Source: Rhodoferax sp.
GTDB taxonomy: Bacteria; Pseudomonadota; Gammaproteobacteria; Burkholderiales; Burkholderiaceae_C
DNA: 15,225 nucleotides
Direction: 5' to 3'
Assembly: GCA_029946045.1 (NCBI GenBank)
Contig: JAQSDS010000414.1
Span: forward strand, 1-15,225
Shown: one piece after another, positions 6,952 to 15,225 of the stretch
Layout of the letters: each line of letters starts with the position of its first letter
How positions within the stretch are numbered: position 1 is the first letter of the stretch
The notes under the pieces: model-generated
What the model saw: the letters and a program-made list of their open reading frames with translations, nothing else
Told to the model about the DNA's origin: nothing
Database searches by the model: none
Made by a program: the position numbers and the translations under genes

Positions 6952-8430
6952 ATGCTCTCGGAATTGTTACTGACCGAAATCGGCCGTCTGAACCAGCCCA
7001 GCAAGCTGCCACTGCACCGCCAGTTGTACGAGGCGCTGCGGCGCGCCATTCTGGACGGCAAGCTGGCCGCCGGCGAGCGCCTGCCCTCCAGCCGGGACCT
7101 GACGCAAGACCTGCAGTTGTCGCGCAACACCGTGGTTGCAGCCATCAACCAGCTGACCGTCGAGGGCTACCTGGTCAGCCAGATCGGTAGCGGCACCTTT
7201 GTCAGCGAGAACGTGCCAAGAATGCCCGCGCAGCCGCACCGGGGCGCGCCCAGCGGTCAGGCTACCCTGTCGGCGCGCGGCCTGGGTTTGAGTGGCAGCT
7301 TTTGCGCCACCGAACTCGAGATCCAGCCCTTTACGCCGGGCATCGCCGACTTCAGCGCATTTCCGGTGGGCTTATGGCAACGCCTGCAAAACAAGCACTG
7401 GCGCATGACCTACCCCGACATGCTTGACTACAGCAGTTCGGGCGGCTACGCGCCACTGCGCCGTGCCGTGGCCGACTACCTGCGGGTGTTTCGCAGCGTG
7501 CCGCTGGAGCTGGAACAGGTCATCATCACCAGCGGCACCCAGGAGTCGCTGGTGCTGTGCGCCCAGTTGCTGGCCAACCACCACGATGCCGTCTGGCTGG
7601 AAGACCCGGCCTACTGGGGCGCCGTCAAGGCGTTCATGGCCACTGGCCTGACGCTGCATGCAGTGCCGGTGGACGACCAGGGCATTGCGCCCCAGGAAAG
7701 TGATAACGCCGTGCCACCACGCCTGATGTACGTCACGCCTTCGCACCAGTACCCCACGGGCGCCGTGATGTCGCTGGCCCGCAGGCATCAAATGCTGTCG
7801 CTGGCGCGCCAGCACCAGGCATGGATCCTGGAAGACGATTACGACAGCGAATTCCGTTTCAGCGGCCCACCCATCGCGTCGCTGGCCGGGCTCGACACCG
7901 ACCAGCGCGTGATCTACCTGGGCTCGTTTTCCAAGGTGCTTTACCCGGGGCTCAAGCTCGGCTACATGGTGGTTCCCAAGGGACTGGCTGCGGCTTTCAA
8001 ACGCGCCCACTACGACCTCAATCGCCCCGGCCAGATGCCGCTGCAGGCCGCACTGGCCGAATTCATCGAGATGGGACATTTCGCCAGCGCCCTGCGTCGC
8101 GCGCGGCAAAGCTACGCCCAGCGCCGCGCCAGCCTGCTGGCCGCGCTGCAGCCTTGCCTGGGACCCCTCGCCCGGATCACCGGCGCTGAACAAGGCCTGC
8201 ATTTGTGCCTGCGCCTGCCTGACACACTCGACGACAAGGCGCTGGCCCAGCAGCTTGGCAAGCTCGGTCTGACGGTGCGCCCGCTGTCCGCTTATTGCCT
8301 CAGGCAAAACCGGCTGCGCGGCCTGATCATTGGCTACGGCTACGCGCCGCTGGCAGAAATCGAACGCTTCGGACCGACCCTGGCCCGAACCATCTCAGAC
8401 GCCTTGTCACGCAACGGCACATCAGCATGA
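6952..8430 (+). CDS. MocR/PdxR-family regulator (GntR HTH fused to aminotransferase-like domain)
   Basis: Transcription factor of the MocR class, a PLP-binding regulator related to GabR and PdxR. The 492 residues contain a GntR winged helix at about 15-86 (LPLHRQLYEALRRAILDGKL, then LPSSRDLTQDLQLSRNTV and GYLVSQIGSGTFV), a linker of about 30 residues, and a fold-type I aminotransferase domain from about 125 to the end. PLP-site residues are present: TSGTQESL (193-200), EDDYDSEF (294-301) and the internal aldimine lysine K328 in GSFSKVLYPGLKLGY. The ATG at 6952 lacks a good Shine-Dalgarno. It is divergent from the polyamine cluster, so it probably senses a polyamine-derived amine or aldehyde, or GABA, through PLP and controls that cluster. 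Its stop overlaps the recC start by four bases. Ligand and target are inferred from position only. Confidence 0.93.
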   Translation: MLSELLLTEIGRLNQPSKLPLHRQLYEALRRAILDGKLAAGERLPSSRDLTQDLQLSRNTVVAAINQLTVEGYLVSQIGSGTFVSENVPRMPAQPHRGAPSGQATLSARGLGLSGSFCATELEIQPFTPGIADFSAFPVGLWQRLQNKHWRMTYPDMLDYSSSGGYAPLRRAVADYLRVFRSVPLELEQVIITSGTQESLVLCAQLLANHHDAVWLEDPAYWGAVKAFMATGLTLHAVPVDDQGIAPQESDNAVPPRLMYVTPSHQYPTGAVMSLARRHQMLSLARQHQAWILEDDYDSEFRFSGPPIASLAGLDTDQRVIYLGSFSKVLYPGLKLGYMVVPKGLAAAFKRAHYDLNRPGQMPLQAALAEFIEMGHFASALRRARQSYAQRRASLLAALQPCLGPLARITGAEQGLHLCLRLPDTLDDKALAQQLGKLGLTVRPLSAYCLRQNRLRGLIIGYGYAPLAEIERFGPTLARTISDALSRNGTSA

Positions 8431-11400
8431 CCCCACCCACCACCGGGGTCGCCGCCCCCCTGTTCAAACCAGGCTTCATGGTGCTGCACGGCAACCGCCT
8501 GGAAGACCTGCGCGACCTGCTGAGCCAGTTTCTGCGCGCGCAAGCGCTACCGCCTTTGACGCCCGAGGTGATTCTGGTGCAAAGCAACGGCATGAAGCAC
8601 TGGCTGGAGATGGCGCTGGCCGACGACAGCGCTTTAGGCATTTGCGCTGCCACCCGGCTGGAACTGCCCAGTGGCTACCTGTGGCAGGTCTACCGCAAGG
8701 TGCTGGGCGCCGATGCCGTGCCGGCGCACATGCCGTTTGACAAGGGGCATTTGCTCTGGCGGCTGATGCGCTTGTTGCCCGTGCTGGCGGCCAGCCAGCC
8801 GGTGTATGCGCCACTGCAGCGCTACCTGGCGCTGGACGGCGACGGTCGCAAACTTTACCAATTGGCGCTCCAGATTGCTGATGTCTTTGATGCCTACCAA
8901 AGCTACCGCTCCGACTGGCTCACAGACTGGGCAGCGGGCCGCAACGTGCTGCGCGGCCACCACGGTCAGCCCGAGGTGCTGGCCGACGCCCACGCCTGGC
9001 AAGCCCAGCTGTGGCGCGACATTCGGGCCGATGTCGGCACTGAGCTGGCCGATGCCTCGCGCGCCAGCGTGCATGCCCGCTTCATGGCCGCACTCCAGTC
9101 GCAGCTGGCGTCCTGCCAGGCCACGGGCCAGCGCCCGGCCGGCTTGCCGCCGCGCCTGGTGGTGTTTGGCATCTCGTCGCTGCCGATGCAAACCGTCGAG
9201 GCGCTGGCGCAACTGGGCCAGGTCTGCCAGGTGCTGATGCTGGTGCAAAACCCGTGTCAGTACTACTGGGGTGACATCGTGGCCGGCCATGACCAGTTGC
9301 GCGCCCAAGTGCGCCACCGGCAAGCCGCCCGGCCCATGGCCAGCGACAGCCATCCGCTGCTGGCGTCCTGGGGCAAACAGGGCCGAGACTACCTGCACCT
9401 GCTCGATGACTTTGACAACGTGGCGCTGTACCGCCAACGCATGAACCGGGTGGACGTGTTTGTCGACCCGGCAGCCGGGCTGGATGCCCCGACGCTGTTG
9501 AACCAGCTGCAGTCGGGCATATTGAACCTGGCGCCCGCCCACAGCCCGCTGGAGGCCAAGCGCGAGCTAGCGCCAGAAGACGAAAGCATCAGCCTGGTCA
9601 CCTGCCATGGCGCGCAGCGCGAAGTCGAGGTACTGCATGATCGGCTGCTGGCCTGGTTTGACGCCGACCCGGCCTTGAGTCCGCCTGACGTGATGGTGAT
9701 GGTGCCTGACATGGCGGCGTTTGCGCCCCACATTCAGGCGGTGTTTGGCCGCTTTGCCGCCGGCCAGGTCAGGCACATTCCGTATTCGGTGGCGGACACC
9801 ACGCCGCGCCAGTCGCCGCTGGTGCAGGCGCTGGCGCAACTGTTGTCCTTGCCGGCGTCCCGGGTGTCGCTGGCCGACTGGCTGGGGCTTTTCGAAGTGG
9901 CTGCGGTGCGCCAGCGTTTTGGCCTCAGCGAGGCAGACGTGGCGCAATTACACGACTGGCTGGCCGGGGCCGGCGTGCGCTGGGGCCTGGACACCCCCCA
10001 CCGCATGGCTTGGGGTGTACCTGCTGGGGTGCCGGGTCTGGACCAGAACAGCTGGGCTTTTGGCCTGCGGCGTCTGCTGCTGGGCTATGCCGTGGGTGCG
10101 GGTGCGCCCTGGGGTGCCACCCTGCCGCAGGCGGCGCTGAACGGACTGGATGCCAGCGTGATCAGCGCCTTGCTCGATTGGATCGAGGCGGTCAACCAGA
10201 CTTTGCAGGAACTGGCGACAAGCCAAACGCCTGCCCAATGGGGACCTATTCTGGTCGGTATCGTTGAACGCTTTTTTGCTGCCGCCGATGAGCTTGATGA
10301 GCGCCTCATCCAGCGTTGCCTGGCGCCGCTGGAGCTGTGGCTGCAAGCCTGCGAGGCGGCCCAGCTTGAAACCCCGCTGCCACTCGACGTGGTGCGTGAA
10401 CATTGGCTGTCGCAGATTGAAGAAAGCAGCTTGCAGCAGCGCTTTTTTGGCGGTGGCGTGCAATTTGGCACCCTGATGCCGATGCGCTCGATCCCGTTCA
10501 AGGTGATCTGCCTGCTGAGCATGAACGATGGCGACTACCCGCGGCAAAAGGCCGCGCGCGACTTTGACCTGATGAGCCTGAGCTGGCGCCCGGGTGACCG
10601 CTCGCGCCGCGAAGACGACCGCTACCTTTTTCTGGAGGCCTTGCTGTCGGCACGGAAAAAGCTCTACATCAGCTGGCAAGGCCACCGCGCCACCGACAAC
10701 AGCGAACAGCCGCCCTCGGTGCTGGTGGCGCAACTCATGGACTACCTCAATGCAGGCTGGCAGGGCGCGCCCCAGCCGCGCCAGCAACCGCTGCAGGCAT
10801 TCTCTGAAGCCTATTTTTTGCAGGATTCACCGTTCGAGAGTTACGCCAGCGACTGGGCACGGGTGCACGAACTACCAGCGCAACAGGCGCCAGACGCCGG
10901 CCGCCCTGCCCTGCCCGCACCCCAGGATTTGACGCTGGCCGACCTGCGCCAACTGCTGCGCCAACCGGTCGAGGTGTTCTTCAAGGCGCGCCTGCGGGTC
11001 CGGCTTGACAAGCTGGATGAGCTGGAGCAAACCGAAGAGCCCTTTAGCTTGAACGGCCTGGCGCAGTACCAGGCGGGTCAAGCACTGCTCGACGCAGGTG
11101 GGCTGCCCCAGGCGCTCGCGCAGTTGCAGCTCTCGGGCCAGCTGCCGATGGCCGCCTTTGGCCAGCGCCTGGCCACCGAACTGCAGGCCAAGGCGCAGGT
11201 GGTGCTGGACCGGCAAGGCGAATGGACGCTGCGCTACCCCGAGCCGCTACCGGCGCAGTCGATTGACCTGCAGGTGGGTGGCATCACCGTGACAGGCACA
11301 CTGGAGGGGCTGTGCAGCGGAGACGTCGGCTGGCTGCAGCTGAGCCAGCGTGTGGGCGCAGTGCTGGAGGGCGAAAAAGAATCACGCACGGCCCGGGCCC

Positions 11401-11972
11401 ATGTGGTGGTCGGTTTGTGGGTGCAGCACGTGCTGGCCTGCGCCAGCGCCATGCCGCTGACCAGTGTGCAATTGGGGCTGGACGGCCAGGTCATCTTTGG
11501 CCCCCTGCCCCAGGCCGACGCCCTGCGCGTGTTACAGCAGCTGGTCAGCGCGTATCTGGCCGCCTGGGAACGCCCGCTGCCGGTGGCCTGCAAATCCGCC
11601 TGGGCCTACCTGCAAGCCCAGGCGCAGGCGGGCCGGCTGGCCGTGACCGACCCCGACAAAGAACCCAAAGACCCGCATGAAGCAGCCCAGGCGGTTTTTG
11701 AAGGGACGCGCCGCGGCGGTGAACGCGACGAGTCAGCCTACTTGGAACGTGCTTTCGAGAGCTATGACGAGATCGAGGCCGAGTTGCCTATCTGGGCCGA
11801 GCACCTGTACGGCGACCTGGCCCGGCATATTCTCCTGCCTTTGTGGGAGGCCCGACCTCGCGCCGAAGGCTGTTCGGAGGCATTCGCGGCGAGGGCGCCG
11901 CTCCCACAGGGTCTGCCGCTCCCACAGAATCTGCCGCTCCCACAGGGCGCCGCGCCTACAAGTTCACAATGA
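8427..11972 (+). CDS. recC: RecBCD exonuclease V gamma subunit, RecC
   Basis: Scaffold and Chi-recognition subunit of the RecBCD helicase-nuclease for double-strand break repair. From the ATG at 8427 it has 1181 residues (E. coli 1122). The N-terminus FMVLHGNRLEDLRDLL and VILVQSNGMKHWLEMAL match the RecC family, as do MNDGDYPRQ (699-707), GDRSRREDDRYLFLEALLSA (723-742) and the following DNSEQPPSVLVAQLMDYL. The 8427 start gives an ATGA overlap with the upstream regulator but has no Shine-Dalgarno; an in-frame ATG at 8478 (MVLHGNRLEDL) aligns better with the E. coli start and is a real alternative. The normal family end is near HILLPLW (about 1134-1140); the last 40 or so residues are encoded by a palindromic repeat and are extra. 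The stop overlaps recB as ATGA. Strongly supported apart from the exact start. Confidence 0.95.
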   Translation: MTPPTTGVAAPLFKPGFMVLHGNRLEDLRDLLSQFLRAQALPPLTPEVILVQSNGMKHWLEMALADDSALGICAATRLELPSGYLWQVYRKVLGADAVPAHMPFDKGHLLWRLMRLLPVLAASQPVYAPLQRYLALDGDGRKLYQLALQIADVFDAYQSYRSDWLTDWAAGRNVLRGHHGQPEVLADAHAWQAQLWRDIRADVGTELADASRASVHARFMAALQSQLASCQATGQRPAGLPPRLVVFGISSLPMQTVEALAQLGQVCQVLMLVQNPCQYYWGDIVAGHDQLRAQVRHRQAARPMASDSHPLLASWGKQGRDYLHLLDDFDNVALYRQRMNRVDVFVDPAAGLDAPTLLNQLQSGILNLAPAHSPLEAKRELAPEDESISLVTCHGAQREVEVLHDRLLAWFDADPALSPPDVMVMVPDMAAFAPHIQAVFGRFAAGQVRHIPYSVADTTPRQSPLVQALAQLLSLPASRVSLADWLGLFEVAAVRQRFGLSEADVAQLHDWLAGAGVRWGLDTPHRMAWGVPAGVPGLDQNSWAFGLRRLLLGYAVGAGAPWGATLPQAALNGLDASVISALLDWIEAVNQTLQELATSQTPAQWGPILVGIVERFFAAADELDERLIQRCLAPLELWLQACEAAQLETPLPLDVVREHWLSQIEESSLQQRFFGGGVQFGTLMPMRSIPFKVICLLSMNDGDYPRQKAARDFDLMSLSWRPGDRSRREDDRYLFLEALLSARKKLYISWQGHRATDNSEQPPSVLVAQLMDYLNAGWQGAPQPRQQPLQAFSEAYFLQDSPFESYASDWARVHELPAQQAPDAGRPALPAPQDLTLADLRQLLRQPVEVFFKARLRVRLDKLDELEQTEEPFSLNGLAQYQAGQALLDAGGLPQALAQLQLSGQLPMAAFGQRLATELQAKAQVVLDRQGEWTLRYPEPLPAQSIDLQVGGITVTGTLEGLCSGDVGWLQLSQRVGAVLEGEKESRTARAHVVVGLWVQHVLACASAMPLTSVQLGLDGQVIFGPLPQADALRVLQQLVSAYLAAWERPLPVACKSAWAYLQAQAQAGRLAVTDPDKEPKDPHEAAQAVFEGTRRGGERDESAYLERAFESYDEIEAELPIWAEHLYGDLARHILLPLWEARPRAEGCSEAFAARAPLPQGLPLPQNLPLPQGAAPTSSQ
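11841..11908. repeat. REP-like palindrome inside the 3' end of recC
   Basis: TGTGGGAGG at 11842-11850 and CCGCTCCCACA at 11898-11908 are the ends of an imperfect inverted repeat. Over 26 bases from GTGGGAG, about 19 positions agree between the left arm and the inverted right arm, including CCTCGC and CGAA blocks. The interior GCCGAAGGCTGTTCGGAGGC (11862-11881) forms a further stem. The GTGGGAGCGG...CGCGAAT layout is that of the REP/BIME elements known from Pseudomonas and other proteobacteria. Here it lies in the reading frame and encodes part of the RecC tail. Confidence 0.7.
11897..11950 (+). repeat. Three 18-bp tandem repeats in the recC 3' end
   Basis: The 13-mer GCCGCTCCCACAG occurs at 11897-11909, 11915-11927 and 11933-11945, a regular 18-base period. 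It encodes the hexapeptide series PLPQGL, PLPQNL, PLPQGA at the RecC C-terminus. The first unit is the right end of the adjacent REP-like palindrome, so the other two look like local duplications of that end. The 18-base period keeps the frame and the downstream ATGA overlap with recB. Confidence 0.8.
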
Positions 11973-14900
11973 CGATGACAGTTAACATCCAAAAACTCGA
12001 TCCGCTGACCCTGCCGCTCAGCGGTTTGCAGGTGATCGAGGCCTCGGCGGGCACCGGCAAGACCTGGACACTGGCGGCGCTGTATGTGCGCCTGGTGCTG
12101 GGCCATGCGCCAGGTGGCAGCGACGTTCACCGGGGCTTGTACCCGCCGCAAATTCTGGTCATGACCTTCACCGATGCCGCCACCGCAGAGCTGCGCGGGC
12201 GCATCCGCGTGCGGCTGGCACAGGCGGCGCGCTACTTTCATGACGGCGAGCAGCCCGGCCTTGAGGTCGACGATTTCCTGCGCGCGCTGCACTCGGAGAT
12301 TGAACCGGGGCAATGGCCGGCCTGTGCAGAACGGCTGGACGTGGCCGCCCAGTGGATGGACGAAGCCGCCATCTTCACCATTCACGGCTGGAGCAGCCGG
12401 ATGCTGAAAACGCACGCCTTTGACAGCGCCAGCCTGTTCCAGCAAAGCCGGGTGGAGGACAGCGTGCGGCTCAAGCTGACTGCGGTGCAGGACTACTGGC
12501 GCAAGTGGTTTTACCCCTTGGCTGCTGACCAGCTCGGCGCCCTGCAGGCGGTGGCCAGCAACCCGCAGGAGCTGCTTGAGCAGTTGGGTCCACTCTGGGC
12601 CATGGAAGACAAGGCGCCACATACAGCCAGCGCGCCCGGGCAGACGCCCGATGTGATGATTCGTGACTGGGCCAGCTGGCAAACAAGCTGCCAGGCGCTT
12701 GACCAGCTTGCGCACACTGCGTGCACCGATGAACTGATTGCCCTGCTCAGCGAGACCATTGCGGCTAAAAAGCTGAAGTCTTACCGGGCAGATTGGCCAG
12801 TCAAGCTGGCTGAATGGGCCAAAGGTGGCGCTTTTAGCCAACTCGACAAAAAAGCGCAGGGCGCTGCCATCACCATGCTGCAACGGTTTTCGCAGCAGGC
12901 TTTGCTCGAAAAAGGCTGGCTTGAGGCCGCGCAGCACAGCGCTTTTGCCCACCTTGAGGCCCTGTGCGCGCATCTTGTCGCCGAACCCAACGTGGCCGAA
13001 CAGTTGCTGGCCCACGCCGCCCATGAGGTCGGTGCCGCCTACCGCCAGGCCAAAGCCCGCCTGGCCCAATTCGATTTTTCCGACCTGCTGCAGAGCCTGT
13101 ACCACGCGCTGCAATCACCGGACGGTCGCCTGGCAGAGGCCATTCGCCAACAGTTTCCGGTGGCGCTGGTCGATGAATTTCAGGACACTGACCCCTGGCA
13201 ATACGGCGCTTTATCCAAAATTTATGGCGCGTCAGAAGAGGCATCAAACGGCACCGGCCTGGTCATGATTGGCGACCCCAAACAGGCCATTTACAGCTTT
13301 CGCGGTGCCGACCTGGCCACCTACCTGAGCGCCCGCCAGCAAGCCCAGACGATCCACACCCTGTCGGGCAACTTCCGCTCGACTTCAGCACTGGTGGCGG
13401 CGGTGAACCATGTGTTTTCGCACGCCGTCAAACCCTTTGGCGACGTGCCTTATGAGAAGGTGACCGCCTGCAACGCCCGGGTGCTGCCGCTGCAATTGGC
13501 AGGGCAGACCCAGGCCGCCATGACCGTCTGGCACCTGCAACACGCCAAAATGCCGCGCAAGCCTGTATTGCTGCGTGACATGGCCGAGGTTTTTGCCACG
13601 CAAATGGTGGCCTTGCTCAATGCCGGAGCCGCCCGGCCCGGCGCCATGGCGGTGCTGGTGAAGAACTGGGTGGAGGCGCGCGCCATTCGCACCGCCCTGT
13701 CCCGCCGTGGCGTGCGCAGTGTGTATTTGTCCGAGCGCGACAGCGTGTTTGCCAGCGCGCAGGCGACCGACCTGTGGCGCATTTTGCGGGCCGTGGCCCA
13801 GCCGCGTGACGGCCAGTGTGTGCGGGCCGCGCTGGCCACCGCACTGTGGGGACTGCCCTGGAGCGATCTTGAAAACCTGTTTCAGGATGAAGTCGCCTGG
13901 GACGCGTTGATCGAACGTTTTCATGGCTGGCAAAAAATCTGGCAGCGTCAGGGCTTCTTGCCGATGCTGCACCAGCTGCTGCATGAACAATCCATTCCGG
14001 CGCGGCTGCTGAACCAGGGCGACGCTGCCAGCACGCAGGGCGAGCGCCAGCTGACCAACCTGCTGCATCTGGGGGATTTGCTGCAAACCGCCAGCCTGGG
14101 TTTGCAGGGCGAAGGCGCCCTGCTGCGCTATCTTGAGGACCAGTTGCGCGACCCGCAGGCCAGTGGCGACACGGCGCAATTGCGCCTGGAGAGTGATGCC
14201 GATCTGGTGCAGGTCATCACCCTGCACAAGGCCAAGGGGCTGCAATACCCGCTGGTGTTCCTGCCTTTTGCGTCGAACTACCGCGCCGCCGACAGTGGAC
14301 AGGACGATGCCTTGCGGCTGGCCGAAGACATCCGCCTGCTTTATGTGGCGCTGACCCGTGCCAAGCAAGCGGTGTGGATGGGTGTCACCCCGACCCGCGG
14401 CGACGTCGATAAATCGAAACCAAAAGTGAAAAGTGCCGTGTCGGCGCTGCTGGGTCGCCAGGCTCCGGGTGACCTGGCCCAGTGCCTGCAAGCCTGGGCA
14501 TCACAAGACATCGTGGTGAAAAACGCACCCGCGCCGGATGATGCCGCGTACACGCCGCAGGCCACTGCGAAAAACTGGAAACCCGCGCTGACACCGCAGC
14601 GCCAGTTGCGCAGCCGCTGGTGGAGCGCCAGCTTTAGCGCACTGACGCGTGATGTGGCGCATTCGGCCCCGGCACTGAACGCCGGATCTGAGCTGGACGA
14701 ACGCCAGGGCGACGCACAGATCGACAGCGCGCTACAAAGCAATCTCAACGCCGAGCCAGCCCAGCCCGAGCTGCTGCCCCTGCCCTTTAACGACTTCAGG
14801 GCCGGCAGCCAGTACGGCACCCTGCTGCATGACCTGCTGGAATGGCAGGCGCAAAACGCCTGGCCTGCTGCCCAAGACAACCCGCCCACCGCCCTCACCA

Positions 14901-15225
14901 CGGCGTGGCAAAACCTGCTGACCCGCAAGGCGCAAGGGCTCAAGCTCGATGAGCCCGAGTGCGCCTTGCTAAGCACCTGGGTGCCAGCCATCGTCAGCAC
15001 GCCCTTGCCGGTGGCGGCGTCATCCAGGCTGGTGTTGGCCAGCCTGGATGACGACCAATACTGGGCCGAAATGGCCTTCAGCCTGACGGTCCGCACACTG
15101 GACAGCGCCCGGCTTGACCGCCTGATCTGCCAACAGGTGCTGACCGGCCAGGCCAGAGCGGCACTGCAACCCCGGCAACTCGAAGGCATGCTCACCGGCT
15201 TCATGGACCTGGTGCTGGTATGTGA
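11969..15225 (+). CDS. recB: RecBCD exonuclease V beta subunit, RecB (3' end cut by window)
   Basis: 3'-5' helicase and nuclease subunit of RecBCD. The frame is open from the ATG at 11969 to the window end, 1085 codons, with no frameshift. SF1 helicase motifs are all present: Walker A EASAGTGKTW (24-33), motif II VDEFQDTDPWQ (401-411), motif III MIGDPKQAIYSFRGAD (433-448), motif IV area SGNFRS, motif V TLHKAKGLQYPLVF (751-764) and motif VI LYVALTRAK (791-799). The nuclease domain begins near 930; H954 in TLLHDLLE corresponds to catalytic H956 of E. coli, and D1080 in GFMDLV to D1067. The DYK lysine motif and the RecA-loading end fall beyond the window. ATG overlaps the recC stop as ATGA without a Shine-Dalgarno, so translation is probably coupled; an ATG two codons later is possible. 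recD would be expected next. Confidence 0.96.
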   Translation, partial: MTMTVNIQKLDPLTLPLSGLQVIEASAGTGKTWTLAALYVRLVLGHAPGGSDVHRGLYPPQILVMTFTDAATAELRGRIRVRLAQAARYFHDGEQPGLEVDDFLRALHSEIEPGQWPACAERLDVAAQWMDEAAIFTIHGWSSRMLKTHAFDSASLFQQSRVEDSVRLKLTAVQDYWRKWFYPLAADQLGALQAVASNPQELLEQLGPLWAMEDKAPHTASAPGQTPDVMIRDWASWQTSCQALDQLAHTACTDELIALLSETIAAKKLKSYRADWPVKLAEWAKGGAFSQLDKKAQGAAITMLQRFSQQALLEKGWLEAAQHSAFAHLEALCAHLVAEPNVAEQLLAHAAHEVGAAYRQAKARLAQFDFSDLLQSLYHALQSPDGRLAEAIRQQFPVALVDEFQDTDPWQYGALSKIYGASEEASNGTGLVMIGDPKQAIYSFRGADLATYLSARQQAQTIHTLSGNFRSTSALVAAVNHVFSHAVKPFGDVPYEKVTACNARVLPLQLAGQTQAAMTVWHLQHAKMPRKPVLLRDMAEVFATQMVALLNAGAARPGAMAVLVKNWVEARAIRTALSRRGVRSVYLSERDSVFASAQATDLWRILRAVAQPRDGQCVRAALATALWGLPWSDLENLFQDEVAWDALIERFHGWQKIWQRQGFLPMLHQLLHEQSIPARLLNQGDAASTQGERQLTNLLHLGDLLQTASLGLQGEGALLRYLEDQLRDPQASGDTAQLRLESDADLVQVITLHKAKGLQYPLVFLPFASNYRAADSGQDDALRLAEDIRLLYVALTRAKQAVWMGVTPTRGDVDKSKPKVKSAVSALLGRQAPGDLAQCLQAWASQDIVVKNAPAPDDAAYTPQATAKNWKPALTPQRQLRSRWWSASFSALTRDVAHSAPALNAGSELDERQGDAQIDSALQSNLNAEPAQPELLPLPFNDFRAGSQYGTLLHDLLEWQAQNAWPAAQDNPPTALTTAWQNLLTRKAQGLKLDEPECALLSTWVPAIVSTPLPVAASSRLVLASLDDDQYWAEMAFSLTVRTLDSARLDRLICQQVLTGQARAALQPRQLEGMLTGFMDLVLVC
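15018..15053. repeat. Perfect 15-bp inverted repeat inside recB
   Basis: CGTCATCCAGGCTGG at 15018-15032 and CCAGCCTGGATGACG at 15039-15053 are exact reverse complements separated by the six bases TGTTGG. The sequence lies wholly within the recB frame and encodes ASSRLVLASLDD (about residues 1018-1029) in the nuclease domain before the catalytic GFMDLV. A very stable mRNA hairpin or DNA cruciform is expected. No T-tract follows, so it is not a standard terminator. Confidence 0.85.

Noticed and set aside
8295..8426. Upstream extension of recC into the regulator gene
   Set aside because: The added 44 residues come from the regulator's coding sequence in another frame, and the RecC family begins near 8427-8478.
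11897..11950. CRISPR-like repeat series
   Set aside because: Units are contiguous 18-bp tandem repeats in frame within recC, with no unique spacers and no cas genes.
11762..13114. A 450-codon minus-strand reading frame across the recC-recB junction
   Set aside because: It lies opposite well-conserved RecC and RecB sequence and shows no family features; long antisense frames are common in GC-rich DNA.
13385..14491. A 368-codon minus-strand reading frame opposite recB
   Set aside because: Shadow of the RecB helicase frame, low-complexity Gln/His/Gly-rich translation.

Overview
The window looks like a chromosomal segment of a high-GC betaproteobacterium, most likely a Comamonadaceae/Burkholderiales member (Rhodoferax- or Polaromonas-like). 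This is inferred from GC-rich codon use, the recC-recB order, the spu/pot-type polyamine cluster and short palindromic repeats at gene ends. No rRNA, tRNA, CRISPR array, IS element or phage gene is visible. Coding density is high and no gene-free gap exceeds about 150 bases.

The left half (1-6827) is entirely minus strand and forms one polyamine uptake and catabolism cluster. In transcription order it holds a gamma-glutamylputrescine synthetase-type glutamine synthetase homologue (spuB/puuA-like), a class III putrescine aminotransferase (spuC-like), a lipoprotein substrate-binding protein (potF-like), an ABC ATPase (potG-like), and two permeases (potH-like, and potI-like cut by the window start). 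This is the order of the Pseudomonas spuBCDEFGH locus with one binding protein instead of two. The spuA/puuD amidohydrolase is not in the window. The gene junctions carry secondary structures: a large inverted repeat after the synthetase, a weak hairpin before potF, a terminator-like hairpin between potF and potG, and a REP-like palindrome between potH and potI.

At 6828-6951 is a divergent control region with an inverted repeat and a candidate promoter. To its right, on the plus strand, lies a MocR-type regulator (GntR helix-turn-helix fused to an aminotransferase-like domain), which probably controls the polyamine genes. The regulator's stop codon overlaps the recC start by 4 bases (ATGA), and recC overlaps recB in the same way, so the regulator heads an apparent mocR-recC-recB(-recD) transcription unit. 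recB is intact and in frame up to the window end, where it is cut inside the nuclease domain.

I see no clearly new biological system. The most unusual signals are a perfect 15-bp inverted repeat inside the recB reading frame, a REP-like palindrome plus 18-bp tandem repeats translated as an added C-terminal tail of RecC, and the coupling of a polyamine-type regulator to the recCB operon.
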